Shown: piece after piece, positions 29,068 to 37,863 of the stretch
Numbering within the stretch: the first letter of the stretch is position 1
How the letters are laid out: each line of letters begins with the position of its first letter
NCBI RefSeq assembly: GCF_001578185.1
Contig: NZ_CP011008.1
Coordinates: 1,454,001 to 1,518,000, forward strand
DNA: 64,000 nucleotides
Source: Peribacillus simplex
Lineage (GTDB): Bacteria > Bacillota > Bacilli > Bacillales > DSM-1321
Direction: 5' to 3'
Notes under the pieces: model-generated
Seen by the model: only the letters and a program-made list of their open reading frames with translations
Told to the model about the DNA's origin: nothing
Database searches by the model: none
Made by a program: the position numbers and the translations under genes

Positions 29068-29896
29068 ATGATTAACAAAGTATTAGTATTATTTACATTT
29101 GTATCATTTTTATTTATGGGCTGCAATGAAACCAATCTCGATCAAACTGAACATGAGAATCAAAAAAAGTGTTGAAACGGCAACTACCGTCCAAGATGAA
29201 AGCCGGCACGGGAAAGATCTGAAAGTAGAAACATCAAAAACAGATGGGGAAATGAATGTTAAGGCAGAATATCGGTTGGACAAAGATGATTGGTCATTTA
29301 AACCCATTGGGAATGCAAATCCGAAAGTTGTATTGTTAACCTTTGATGATGCACCTGATAAATATTCGCTAAAGATTGCCAAAACCCTTAAACGACACGA
29401 GGTACCTGCGATTTTTTTCGTGAATGGTCACTTTCTTGAAAATGATGAAAATAAAGTGATGCTAAAAGAAATTCATGAAATGGGTTTTCCTATCGGTAAT
29501 CATACATATTCTCATGTGAATTTAAAAGAGTTGAGTGAAAAGGAACAAGAGAGGGAAATCGTAAAATTGAACAATTTGGTTGAGGGTATTATCGGGGAAC
29601 GCCCTAAGTATTTCAGGGCGCCTTTTGGATCGAATACAGATCATTCAATAAAAGCCGCTGAGAAAGAAAAAATGTTGGTCATGAATTGGACATATGGATA
29701 TGACTGGGAAAAAGGATATCAAGATAAAAAAGCTTTAACTGAAATCATGCGGAACAGCCCTTATTTAGGAAATGGCGCGAACTTACTGATGCATGACCGG
29801 AAATGGACGAGTGAAGCGATAGAGGATATCGTGAAAGGGTTACAAAAGAAAGGTTATAAGATCCTTGATCCAAAATTAATTGAAACGCCTGCATGA
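29068..29896 (+). pseudogene. Polysaccharide deacetylase lipoprotein, frameshifted at an A7 run
   Basis: Frame 1 starts at the ATG at 29068, behind GGGGGAATT, and encodes a lipoprotein signal (VSFLFMGC). It ends at a TGA at 29173-29175. The +1 frame then reads a NodB-type deacetylase: TFDDAPD near the start, GNHTYSH, RAPFG and LLMHD. The seven-A run at 29162-29168 joins them: one A less would fuse them into one protein of about 275 residues. Without the fusion the enzyme has no start with a ribosome binding site and no signal. NodB enzymes deacetylate peptidoglycan or other cell-wall glycans. TFDDAP replaces the usual TFDDGP. It could be a pseudogene, a phase-variable gene, a slippage product or a sequence error. 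Confidence 0.8.
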
Positions 29897-29922
29897 GCTG
29901 ATTTTCGGCTTCAGCAGGTTTT
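29888..29922 (+). terminator. Terminator after the deacetylase gene
   Basis: CCTGC and GCAGG (with inner GCTG/CAGC-type pairing) enclose a short loop and are followed by TTTTTTATT. Confidence 0.65.
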
Positions 29923-30357
29923 TTATTTCCTTGGATAGTAATACATCACTCGATTATTGAAGAGATGGAGCTGCGCCCGTAATTTCTTTGCAAGGAACTT
30001 GCACAATTCATTTGCTTTTCCTTTATCACCGGAAGTTGCTGTTTCTGGGAGTGTGAATTGAATATAGGATTGAATCCGCTCTAATCCATCTTCATCCCTA
30101 ACGACTTCTTGGTCAACGCCTATCAATATCATATGGTAACGATCCTCATTGGATTGAAGGTATATTGCCTTATCTTTCATTCTTTCAGGTTCTTTCATTT
30201 CATATGGAAATGCTTTCTTTTCATAGTCCCAATCCAGTTGCTTTCCGGTTTTCGCAGTGATCATTTGATAATAATTCAGCAATTCTTTAACGTCTTCGAT
30301 GGTTACTGTCGCTTTCACGGACTCGGGAACAAGTTTGATATAGGCATTTTCAGTCAT
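29923..30357 (-). CDS. DUF1885-like protein
   Basis: A 144-residue soluble protein with the pattern VKATVTIEDVKELLNYYQM, QLDWDYEKKAFPY and a C-terminal LRAQLHLFNNRVMYYYPRK. I recall this ending and layout from the DUF1885 family of Bacillus and Geobacillus, whose function is unknown; the assignment is from memory. The ATG follows AAGGGGGTTCC. It has neither a signal peptide nor a membrane segment. It stands alone, convergent with the deacetylase. Confidence 0.6.
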   Translation of the reverse strand: MTENAYIKLVPESVKATVTIEDVKELLNYYQMITAKTGKQLDWDYEKKAFPYEMKEPERMKDKAIYLQSNEDRYHMILIGVDQEVVRDEDGLERIQSYIQFTLPETATSGDKGKANELCKFLAKKLRAQLHLFNNRVMYYYPRK

Positions 30358-30575
30358 TTGGAACCCCCTTAGATCTATAGATGTAAGTATATTTTAACAT
30401 TTTATGTTCGTATTATATACTAATCTATATGTATATTTATAGGTAAAATTCCATTTTCAATTTGCTTGGCTGGGATTGGAATGGTGTAATATGTAAAAAA
30501 CAGCCCCGAGAACCCTGTGTTTTTTGAATTCAAATGTATTAAATGGGAAAACATATATATGTTATACTTTTTGGC

Positions 30576-30604
30576 TTGAAATAATAAATGTGTTATATTA
30601 TAAT
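30576..30604 (+). promoter_or_regulatory. Sigma-A promoter of SR1
   Basis: TTGAAA (30576-30581), 17 bases and a perfect TATAAT (30599-30604). The predicted start near 30611 gives a transcript of about 250 bases ending at the hairpin at 30825-30862. Confidence 0.75.
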
Positions 30605-30665
30605 TCATATGAAGCGGTTACATTACGTTAATAATGCATACAATATAGAGGAAGGGGTTGTAAAA

Positions 30666-30791
30666 ATGGGAACTATCGTATGTCAAACTTGCAATAGCAC
30701 GATTGAACATTTTGAAGATGAAAAAGTAAGTGTACTTTATACACACAATCACAACTGCCAATGCTGTGATACAGCTGCCTCTGAAAAATAA
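30666..30791 (+). CDS. sr1P: SR1P, GapA-binding small protein
   Basis: A 41-residue protein starting MGTIVCQTCNSTIEHFEDEK and ending with a cysteine cluster (CQCC). The first 25 residues closely follow B. subtilis SR1P (MGTIVCQDCNEAI-EDEKVT-LY). B. subtilis SR1P (39 residues) binds GapA and promotes its interaction with RNase J1. The four to five cysteines suggest a metal site. GAGGAAGGGG is about nine bases before the ATG. A longer frame starting upstream has no suitable site. Confidence 0.88.
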   Translation: MGTIVCQTCNSTIEHFEDEKVSVLYTHNHNCQCCDTAASEK

Positions 30792-30824
30792 ATGGAAAAA
30801 GGAACTTAAAGATAAATAGAATTT

Positions 30825-30862
30825 AAGGGTGTTTCAGGATTGCAACCTGGAGCACCCTTTTT
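30825..30862 (+). terminator. SR1 terminator
   Basis: A long stem AAGGGTG-TTTCAGG against CCTGG-AGCACCCTT ends in TTTTTA. Confidence 0.8.
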
Positions 30863-30935
30863 ATAGGAGTTAATAAGGGGGTTTTCGACAAGTGCACTTT
30901 GCTCAATTACAATTGAAACAATAGAATGGGCAAAA

Positions 30936-30963
30936 AAACCAGAGCAGGTATCTGCTCCGGTTT
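30936..30963 (-). terminator. speA terminator
   Basis: A perfect stem on the minus strand, AAACCGGAGCAG with CTGCTCTGGTTT (one wobble), is followed by a run of T. Confidence 0.8.
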
Positions 30964-30975
30964 GATGAAATTCAA

Positions 30976-32433
30976 TCAGTTTTTAATGATGCGTAAATAT
31001 TTTATCTCTGGATCCTCTGGACCTTGAACTGGTAGACCTGCCTCGATGTTCTTCCGGATGTAATTGATATTATCTTCGGTTATCAGTTCTCCGGGTATAA
31101 AAATCGGGATTCCCGGCGGGTAAACCATGATGAATTCAGCGCTGATTTTGCCGACGGATTCCTTGATTGGAACCACTTCGGTTTCTGCATAAAAAGCTTC
31201 CCTGGGAGATAAAGCCAGTGGCGGTGTATCAGGAAGCAGTACTTCAATTTTTTCATGTTCAGCAGCCATTTCCTTAAACTCATTCGATAGGTCTCTAAGG
31301 GCAGCAATCAGCAGGTCCGCTTCTGTTTTTGAGTCCCCCGGTGTTATAAGGCAAAGGATATTGTACAAGTCAGAAAGCTCCACTTCGATATTATGCTTTT
31401 CACGAAGCCATTTCTCAACGTCGTACCCGGTAATATTCAATTCCTTAATGGAAATGATCAGTTTAGTCGGATCATAACTAAAGGCTGCCTTACTGCTTAG
31501 GATTTCGCTGCCGACACAGTATAGATAAGGAATCTCATTCACGGCCTCACGGATATATCCTGCAAGATTCATGGCTTCATCGATCATTTCCCTGCCTACC
31601 GTCGCAAGTTGTCTTCTAGCTGTATCCAGAGAAGCTAGAAGGATATAGGAGGTTGAGGTAGTAGTGAGCATGCTCAGTATTGATTGAACACGATTTGCAG
31701 AAACCAGTCCATTCTTAACATTTAATATGGAACTTCCCGTTAGTGAACCGCCCAGTTTATGAACACTCGTAGCAGCCATATCTGCTCCGGCTTGCATGGC
31801 TGACATCGGCAAGTCCTCATGGAAGTGAATATGGACACCGTGTGCTTCATCTACGAGTACTGGGATTTGGTAGGAATGAGCAACTTCCACTATTTTTTGC
31901 AAATCAGCCGAAATGCCGAAATAGGTGGGGTTGATTACAAGCAATCCTTTTGCATCACTATGTTCACTTAAAGTTTTTTCAACGGCATCGATGGTTATTC
32001 CGTGTGAAATGCCCAAGTCCTTATCTATTTCAGGATTGATGAAAACGGGAACCGCTCCGGAAAATACAATGGCAGACATTACGGATTTATGCACATTCCT
32101 CGGAACGATGATTTTGTCCCCAGGGCCGCAGACTGTCATGACCATCGTCATGATTGCTCCGCTTGTTCCTTGAACGGAAAAGAATGTGTGATCTGCACCA
32201 AAAGCTTCGGCGGCAAGATCCTGAGCTTGTTTAATGATGCCCTTTGGCTGATGGAGATCATCGAGAGGTGCTATATTGATTAAATCTATGGATAATGCAT
32301 TTTCTCCAATAAAATCACGGAAATCAGCGTCCATTCCTTTTCCTTTTTTATGACCTGGAATATGAAATTGAACGGGATTTTTTTTTGCGTGCTGCAATAA
32401 GGCAGTGTATAAGGGTGTTTCATTCTGTGACAA
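30976..32433 (-). CDS. speA: Arginine decarboxylase (biosynthetic, PLP, aspartate-aminotransferase-fold)
   Basis: A 485-residue Orn/Lys/Arg decarboxylase of the firmicute SpeA type. Near the start is FHIPGHKKGKGMD, the PLP-binding lysine lies in SVHKLGGSLTGSS (about residue 225), and SFFSVQGTSG-type and VDEAHGVH motifs are present. It makes agmatine for spermidine synthesis. The TTG at 32433 is preferred: AAAAGGGGC lies upstream and B. subtilis SpeA begins MSQ-ETPLYT at the same point; the longer frame to 32508 adds 25 residues without a site. It is monocistronic; the 406 bases upstream to the next gene show no gene. Confidence 0.93.
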   Translation of the reverse strand: MSQNETPLYTALLQHAKKNPVQFHIPGHKKGKGMDADFRDFIGENALSIDLINIAPLDDLHQPKGIIKQAQDLAAEAFGADHTFFSVQGTSGAIMTMVMTVCGPGDKIIVPRNVHKSVMSAIVFSGAVPVFINPEIDKDLGISHGITIDAVEKTLSEHSDAKGLLVINPTYFGISADLQKIVEVAHSYQIPVLVDEAHGVHIHFHEDLPMSAMQAGADMAATSVHKLGGSLTGSSILNVKNGLVSANRVQSILSMLTTTSTSYILLASLDTARRQLATVGREMIDEAMNLAGYIREAVNEIPYLYCVGSEILSSKAAFSYDPTKLIISIKELNITGYDVEKWLREKHNIEVELSDLYNILCLITPGDSKTEADLLIAALRDLSNEFKEMAAEHEKIEVLLPDTPPLALSPREAFYAETEVVPIKESVGKISAEFIMVYPPGIPIFIPGELITEDNINYIRKNIEAGLPVQGPEDPEIKYLRIIKN

Positions 32434-32839
32434 TTCTTTGTAGCCCCTTTTCAATATAATAGGTACGAAATATTGGGGAGATGTACTCCCAAATATTAAC
32501 GATCGCATGTTTCTCCGATTCCATTCAAATGGTCTTTTGGATAGACATAAAACAAATGAATTATAGCACGTCTTATAATAAATGCCTAGCGTGACTTTAA
32601 TGTACTGACATAAACAACTTCTGAATTTCTTTGATGTTATTGGGGCCCAATAAAAATAACAGCCGGTTATAATTATCTATATCCCTAGTATTAACTGGAT
32701 TGACCCAAGAATTCTTCTTTTATAAATATTGAATGGGTATGAGTTTAAAAATTGAACGGGTAAATTATATTTGCCATAATAAAGCTGTGATATAGATTGC
32801 TTATAAATAAAACAAACCATTAAAAAGGGAGATGAGAGT
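32434..32839. other. Divergent intergenic region speA / nitronate monooxygenase
   Basis: This holds no gene I can support. It is AT-rich, contains the promoters for both divergent genes, and has a GGGGCCC core at about 32643. I see no riboswitch fold. Confidence 0.5.
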
Positions 32840-33799
32840 TTGGAGTGGAATACGCGTGTGACCGATTTGTTAGGGATTCAATACCCAATCGTACAAGGGG
32901 GACTGGCTCATTTAGCATATGCAGACCTGGCTGCTTCAGTTTCGAATGCAGGGGGGCTAGGGCAGGTAACGGCCATGTCCTTGGACAACCCAGAGCAACT
33001 GGTAGATGAAATAAGAAAAACGAAATCAATGACGGATAAACCGTTTGGTGTGAACTTTGCAATCGGTCAGCATGGAAGGCCTTATGAACACATGCTTGAA
33101 GCAGCCTTGAAAGAGGATATCGCAGTTGTTTCCGTAACAGGCGGTAACCCTTCACCATTTCTTGATTACGTCAAAGGTACTCAGGTGAAAAAACTGGTGC
33201 TTGTTGCTGCAAGAAGACAGGCAGTTAAGGCTGAACAGCTTGGTGCAGATGCAGTGATGGTAGTTGGTCAGGAGGGCGGTGGACATTTAGGCCGTGATGA
33301 TATTGGAACTTCCGTGTTAATTCCTCAAGTTGTGGATTCCGTTAAAATTCCAGTCATCGCCTCGGGTGGTTTTGGCGATGGGCGCGGTTTGATGTCAGCG
33401 TTGGCACTTGGTGCCGATGGAATCGAGATGGGAACACGATTCATAGCAGTCAAGGAGTGTGTTCACGCACATGAATTATATAAAAATGCCTTGGTTTCCG
33501 GCACAGAAAATGATACCGTTGTCATTAAGCGGTCCATTGGTGCCCCAGCCAGGGTAATTGCAAATAGCTGGACTGAAAAGATCCTTGAAATAGAAAAAGA
33601 AAATGGCGGATATGAGCAACTGAAGGATTACATAAGTGGAAAAGCGAACCAGCGTTATATCCATGATGGTGTTGAAGGTGAAGGGTATGCCTGGGCTGGA
33701 CAAGTGATGGGGCTGATTCATGATGTACCATCGACTGCTGACCTAATCAGCCGGATTATCTACCAAGCGGAAGCAATTCGTTCAAAATGGGCAGACTGA
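32840..33799 (+). CDS. Nitronate monooxygenase / FabK-like FMN enzyme
   Basis: A 319-residue TIM-barrel flavoprotein of the NPD/FabK group: YPIVQGGLAHLA at strand 1, VSNAGGLGQVTAM, then GQEGGGHLGRDD with the active-site His, and the FMN phosphate loops ASGGFGDGRGL and GTRFIAVKE. It either oxidises propionate-3-nitronate-like compounds or reduces enoyl-ACP; sequence alone cannot separate these. The TTG start follows AAGGGAGATGAGAG. It lies between speA and yktA, where B. subtilis has no such gene. Confidence 0.85.
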   Translation: MEWNTRVTDLLGIQYPIVQGGLAHLAYADLAASVSNAGGLGQVTAMSLDNPEQLVDEIRKTKSMTDKPFGVNFAIGQHGRPYEHMLEAALKEDIAVVSVTGGNPSPFLDYVKGTQVKKLVLVAARRQAVKAEQLGADAVMVVGQEGGGHLGRDDIGTSVLIPQVVDSVKIPVIASGGFGDGRGLMSALALGADGIEMGTRFIAVKECVHAHELYKNALVSGTENDTVVIKRSIGAPARVIANSWTEKILEIEKENGGYEQLKDYISGKANQRYIHDGVEGEGYAWAGQVMGLIHDVPSTADLISRIIYQAEAIRSKWAD

Positions 33800-33856
33800 T
33801 GATGCATGGTCTGCCGGACAGCATGAAAAACTATCTAGAAGGAGCGTGTTTAGGGT

Positions 33857-34132
33857 ATGGATTATCAATATCCAATGGATCTTGATTGGTCTACTGAAGA
33901 AATCGTAGATGTGATCAAATTCTTTGAAGCTGTAGAAAAGGCTTATGAAAATAAAATACAAAAGGAAGAATTTATGAAAGCCTACCGAAGGTTCAAGGAA
34001 ATAGTCCCAGGTAAGGCGGATGAGAAAAAGTATACGGATGAGTTTGAGTCAGTCAGCAACTATTCATCATATCTTGTAATTAAGAAGGCAAAAGGAATAG
34101 AAGACGGAGAATGGATAAAAATGAAAAATTAA
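33857..34132 (+). CDS. yktA: UPF0223 protein YktA
   Basis: A 91-residue helical protein, [19 protein letters not shown] followed by [13 protein letters not shown] and [12 protein letters not shown], typical of UPF0223. The function is unknown. The ATG follows GAAGGAGCG at a longish distance. It is 57 bases after the nitronate monooxygenase on the same strand. In B. subtilis yktA is next to yktB, whereas here the trp operon separates them. Confidence 0.9.
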   Translation: MDYQYPMDLDWSTEEIVDVIKFFEAVEKAYENKIQKEEFMKAYRRFKEIVPGKADEKKYTDEFESVSNYSSYLVIKKAKGIEDGEWIKMKN

Positions 34133-34156
34133 AAATATAATTTTTAGAGAACTCCA

Positions 34157-34185
34157 TTGACTTACTGAAAAGATTGTTTTAACAT
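34157..34185 (+). promoter_or_regulatory. Sigma-A promoter of the trp operon
   Basis: TTGACT (34157-34162) and TAACAT (34180-34185) are 17 bases apart. The expected start near 34192 is just before T-box stem I. Confidence 0.6.
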
Positions 34186-34195
34186 AATAATCAAG

Positions 34196-34450
34196 AAAAA
34201 GATAAAGGCAGTGACGAAGAAGAGTACCTTAATGCTGTTCTGCAGAGAGCCAGTGGTTGCTGAAAACTGGTGAACGAATTTAAGCGAATGGACTTCCGAG
34301 CCCCAAACCGAAACGGATGGACGGAGTAGGCTTTGGCGATTATCTCATCGTTATTGGAGATAGGCATGTTAATGCCGTAAAGTGAGCTAATTTAGCTAAT
34401 TAAGGTGGTACCACGGGTTCCTCGTCCTTTGGATGAGGGCCCTTTTTGCG
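34196..34450 (+). promoter_or_regulatory. T-box riboswitch 1 (Trp specifier)
   Basis: A first T-box leader begins with GGCAGTGACGAAGAAGAGTA. Stem I contains the AGAGAG and specifier side GCGAATGGACTTCC, with the TGG codon at 34289-34291. The conserved T-box AAGGTGGTACCACGG is at 34402-34416. A terminator GGGTTCCTCGTCC with GGATGAGGGCCC and a T tract follows (34415-34446). Uncharged tRNA-Trp should stabilise the antiterminator. The antiterminator bulge reads TGGT. Confidence 0.9.
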
Positions 34451-34484
34451 TTTTTTATGAAAATGATAATTAAATCTATGAATA

Positions 34485-34738
34485 AGAGTAGTAATCTTTT
34501 TAGATGCGTTACAGAGAGCCGGAATAGGTGGAAACCGGTACGATATAAGAAGATGAATGGACTTATGAGTGGTTTCTTGAAATAAGTAGGGAAACTCGGC
34601 TGCCACCGTTAAAGGGTATTGCAAGAAATTTTGATTTCTTGCTTAAGAGGGAAAAATGATGAGTTTTTCCAACTTGAGGTGGCACCGCGGTATACCGTCC
34701 TCTGCAGACACATATTTGTGTTTGCAGGGGATTTTTTT
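34485..34738 (+). promoter_or_regulatory. T-box riboswitch 2 (Trp specifier)
   Basis: A second complete T-box follows directly. The AGAGAG element is near 34512, the specifier TGG at 34558-34560 in GATGAATGGACTTATG, and the T-box TGAGGTGGCACCGCGG at 34675-34690. The terminator CCTCTGCAGACACA/TGTGTTTGCAGGGG with seven T ends at 34738. The bulge reads TGGC, which differs from T-box 1. Two in series should give a sharper response to tRNA-Trp charging. Confidence 0.9.
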
Positions 34739-34821
34739 ATGGATTTTCAATATACATTGGAGAACAAAAGGGTTTTCATCGGCAGTTTACATGATCGTTT
34801 AAGATTCAGGAGGGAATTGGG

Positions 34822-36216
34822 ATGAACAATTTGGATGAAAAAAAAATACTTCGCTTTAAAATGGAAACAATTGAAGGGGATATTCATACACCCATCGCAA
34901 TATTTCAAAAATTAGATGATGAACAGAAATTTTTATTGGAAAGTTCGAATTCGCATCATGACAACGGCCGCTACTCTTATCTAGGCTCAAACCCATACCT
35001 GGAGGTGACTTCACTTGCTGATCAAGTAATTGTGAAAGACCCTGAAACAGGTGACGAATTCGTAAAGAGCATCAATATCATCGAGTTTCTAAAAAGTGAA
35101 TTGTTAGTGGAGATAGGTGAGGCCCCCGTACATCTTCCTCCATTTAATGGAGGCGCGATCGGATATATGGGTTATGATATCATTCGCCTATATGAAAATA
35201 TTGGCCCGGTGCCTCCTGATTCTCTGCAGATGCCTGATGCACATTTTCTTTTTTTTAAAGAGCTGTATATATTCGACCATGTCCTGCAGAAGATTCATCT
35301 GTTGACCGCGGAAGAAGATGGTGAAAAAAGTTTATTGGGGATGAAGGAAAAAATCAATCAGGCAAGCAAACCGTCAAAAGAAATATCGTCGGAATATTTG
35401 GAATTCAATTCGAATTTCAGTCAGGATGAATTCGAGAAAATGGTCCTTGAAATTAAAGCGGCGATTGTGGCTGGTGAGGTGTTCCAAGTTGTTTTATCAC
35501 AACGATTTAAGGCGGACTTCGATGGGGAGCCTTTCGATGCCTACCGTCGTCTGCGATTAGCTAACCCATCTCCTTATATGTTTTATATTGAATTTGGTGA
35601 ATATACCATTATCGGGTCGTCTCCAGAAAGTTTGATCAATGTTTCATCAGGAATGGTTCATGTTAATCCCATTGCCGGTACACGGCCGAGAGGGAAAACG
35701 GATGAAGAAGATAAAGGCTTCGAAAAAAGCCTGCTGATGGATGAAAAGGAACTTGCCGAGCATAAGATGCTTGTTGATTTGGGTAGGAATGATCTTGGCA
35801 GGGTTTGCGAAATCGGTTCAATCCACCTTACCGAGGAAATGGAAATTCAAAGATATCAGCATGTCATGCATATTGCTTCAAAGGTTAGCGGAAAGCTTAG
35901 GGAAGGGTTCACGAGTTTAGATGCGCTGACGGTCTGCCTCCCTGCTGGGACAGTTTCGGGTGCTCCTAAAATCAGGGCAATGGAGCTGATTAATGAACTG
36001 GAAAATTGTAAACGCGGGATGTATTCGGGATCGATAGGATTCATAGGTTTTGGAGGGGATCTTGATATGGCTTTAGCCATTCGGACGATGATCATAAAAG
36101 ATGGCAAGGCATATGTACAGGCAGGAGCAGGTATTGTATATGATTCAGATCCAAAAACGGAATATGAAGAAACACAAAATAAAGCACGCGCTCTTATGGA
36201 GGTTCACACAAAATGA
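34822..36216 (+). CDS. trpE: Anthranilate synthase component I
   Basis: A 464-residue chorismate-utilising enzyme. The Trp-feedback element LLESS appears near residue 35, and the catalytic half (about 200-460) has IAGTRPRG, DEKELAEHKMLVDLGRND and LPAGTVSGAPKIRAMELI. It makes anthranilate from chorismate with ammonia from TrpG. The ATG follows AGGAGGGAATTGGG. It is the first gene of trpEGDCFBA, 84 bases after the second T-box terminator, and overlaps trpG by four bases. Confidence 0.97.
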   Translation: MNNLDEKKILRFKMETIEGDIHTPIAIFQKLDDEQKFLLESSNSHHDNGRYSYLGSNPYLEVTSLADQVIVKDPETGDEFVKSINIIEFLKSELLVEIGEAPVHLPPFNGGAIGYMGYDIIRLYENIGPVPPDSLQMPDAHFLFFKELYIFDHVLQKIHLLTAEEDGEKSLLGMKEKINQASKPSKEISSEYLEFNSNFSQDEFEKMVLEIKAAIVAGEVFQVVLSQRFKADFDGEPFDAYRRLRLANPSPYMFYIEFGEYTIIGSSPESLINVSSGMVHVNPIAGTRPRGKTDEEDKGFEKSLLMDEKELAEHKMLVDLGRNDLGRVCEIGSIHLTEEMEIQRYQHVMHIASKVSGKLREGFTSLDALTVCLPAGTVSGAPKIRAMELINELENCKRGMYSGSIGFIGFGGDLDMALAIRTMIIKDGKAYVQAGAGIVYDSDPKTEYEETQNKARALMEVHTK

Positions 36217-36818
36217 TTTTATTAATTGATAACTATGACTCTTTTACTTACAACTTATACCAATATTTAGGAGAAGTAGAAAATGAAATCTTAGTAAAAA
36301 GGAATGACGAAATCACTCTTGCTGAAATTGAGGAATTGAATCCAATGGCAATCGTCATTTCTCCGGGACCTGGCCGGCCGGAAGATGCCGGTATCAGTAT
36401 GGAGATCATCCGTAATTTTTATGAAAAGGTCCCGCTTTTAGGCATATGTTTGGGGCATCAAGCCATTGGTGCGGTTTTTGGTGCGAATGTGGTTGGGGCA
36501 AAACATATCATGCACGGGAAAACATCGGTTATCAAGCATGAGGGAACAGGGGTATTTGCCAAACAGGACTTAGAATTCCCGGTAATGCGATATCATTCCC
36601 TCGTAGTTGAAAGGGCGAGTTTGCCAAAGGAACTGACTGTGACGGCAGTAGCATTGGATGATGGGGAAATCATGGCTCTAAAACATCAAGATTACCCGCT
36701 ATACGGTTTACAATTCCACCCTGAATCAATAGGGACGAAAATCGGCAAGGAATTATTACATCAATTTTATAAGATTGCCGGAACCTTCCAATCAGGGAAG
36801 GAAAAATCCGTTTTATAA
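36213..36818 (+). CDS. trpG: Anthranilate synthase component II (glutamine amidotransferase)
   Basis: A 201-residue class I glutamine amidotransferase. It has [10 protein letters not shown] at the start, the nucleophile Cys in [11 protein letters not shown] (near 79) and the His-Glu pair in LQFHPESIG. It feeds ammonia to TrpE. Its place inside the operon, overlapping trpE by ATGA, argues for a dedicated TrpG, unlike B. subtilis where PabA outside the trp operon serves both pathways. Confidence 0.95.
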   Translation: MILLIDNYDSFTYNLYQYLGEVENEILVKRNDEITLAEIEELNPMAIVISPGPGRPEDAGISMEIIRNFYEKVPLLGICLGHQAIGAVFGANVVGAKHIMHGKTSVIKHEGTGVFAKQDLEFPVMRYHSLVVERASLPKELTVTAVALDDGEIMALKHQDYPLYGLQFHPESIGTKIGKELLHQFYKIAGTFQSGKEKSVL

Positions 36819-36840
36819 AAAACGACTGGGGGAGTTAGCG

Positions 36841-37863
36841 GTGAAGGAGTATTTAGCGAAGTTAGCAGAGCGTCAAACATTGACGGAAGAAGAGATGAGC
36901 AGAGCAGCCCAAGCGTTATTTTCTAAAGATATCACCGAAAGCGAAATTTCAGCTTTCATCATAGCCCTAAAATCCAAAGGGGAAACGGCAGGTGAAATAG
37001 CAAGCCTTGTCCGAGTCATGAGAAAAGAAGCAAGAAGTGTGCAAACAAGCTCCCTTAATGTAATGGATAATTGCGGGACGGGAGGAGATGGATCACAAAG
37101 CTTCAATATAAGTACCGCATCGGCTTTTGTACTGGCGGGGGCAGGTGTCAAGGTTGCCAAACATGGAAACCGCAGCATTTCAAGTAAAACGGGCAGTGCG
37201 GATGTATTGGAAGAGCTAGGTGTTAATTTGTACTTGGAGCCTTACATGTTAAAAGAACTGTTGGAGGAAAATGGGATCACATTCCTATTTGCACCATCCG
37301 TCCACCCTAATATTGCACGAATCATGAAAGTCAGAAAAGAATTGAAAATCCCGACAATATTTAATCTTATCGGACCTTTGACAAACCCAGTCCAACTTGA
37401 CACTCAATTATTGGGAATTAATCGACGCGATATGCTCGAGCTATTTGCGGAAGTCCTGCATAAATTAGGCAGGACACGTGCGGTCGTGATCAATGGTGCC
37501 GGTTTTATGGATGAAGCAAGCCTCCAGGGTGAAAATTCACTTGTGCTGTTGGAACAAGGGGACATTATCCCATTTACGCTGCATCCTGAAGAAGTGGATC
37601 TGCCGGTTTACGGAAATGATGCCATCCGTGGCGGTGACGCCAAACAAAATGCCGATATTATGCTCCGCCTTCTTAAAGGGGAAAAAGGGGCCTATCGTGA
37701 TACCGTTTTATTGAATGCTGGATTGGGATTATACGCACATGGTACGGCAGCAACGATCAAAAAAGGAATCTCCATGGCCAAAGAAAGCATTGATAGCGGA
37801 TCGGCTCTTGAAAAGTTAGAAAATATAATTGCTTATGGCAAAAGAAATAAGGTGGTCATGTAA
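36841..37863 (+). CDS. trpD: Anthranilate phosphoribosyltransferase
   Basis: A 340-residue nucleoside-phosphorylase-type transferase. The PRPP loop [17 protein letters not shown] is near residue 77, followed by [18 protein letters not shown]. It joins PRPP to anthranilate. The GTG at 36841 has GGGGGAG upstream; the frame extends to 36775, overlapping trpG, without a site. Four bases-or-less spacing to trpC shows tight coupling. Confidence 0.96.
   Translation: MKEYLAKLAERQTLTEEEMSRAAQALFSKDITESEISAFIIALKSKGETAGEIASLVRVMRKEARSVQTSSLNVMDNCGTGGDGSQSFNISTASAFVLAGAGVKVAKHGNRSISSKTGSADVLEELGVNLYLEPYMLKELLEENGITFLFAPSVHPNIARIMKVRKELKIPTIFNLIGPLTNPVQLDTQLLGINRRDMLELFAEVLHKLGRTRAVVINGAGFMDEASLQGENSLVLLEQGDIIPFTLHPEEVDLPVYGNDAIRGGDAKQNADIMLRLLKGEKGAYRDTVLLNAGLGLYAHGTAATIKKGISMAKESIDSGSALEKLENIIAYGKRNKVVM

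Larger units (their letters stand above)
30611..30862 (+). ncRNA. sr1: SR1-type dual-function regulatory RNA
   Basis: A short transcription unit with strong promoter, an SR1P-like reading frame and a strong terminator lies between the pdh region and speA, as SR1 does in B. subtilis. There SR1 is repressed by CcpN and base-pairs with ahrC mRNA, while its peptide binds GapA. The 5' end is predicted, not measured. I cannot test the ahrC pairing, because the target is outside the window. Confidence 0.7.

Noticed and set aside
29162..29169. A_AAA_AAG slippery heptamer in frame at the deacetylase shift, as in dnaX-type programmed -1 frameshifting
   Set aside because: The codon phasing is right for a -1 shift, but a -1 shift leads to the third frame (GTG TTG AAA), not to the deacetylase frame, which needs +1. 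Programmed -1 frameshifting therefore cannot make the enzyme.
30607..30625. Possible cre site near the SR1 start (GAAGCGGTTACA)
   Set aside because: Only the right half fits the consensus; the left half does not.
34133..34821. TRAP-binding (GAG/UAG)n repeat before trpE
   Set aside because: No spaced series of GAG/TAG triplets is present; the leader is fully explained by two T-boxes.
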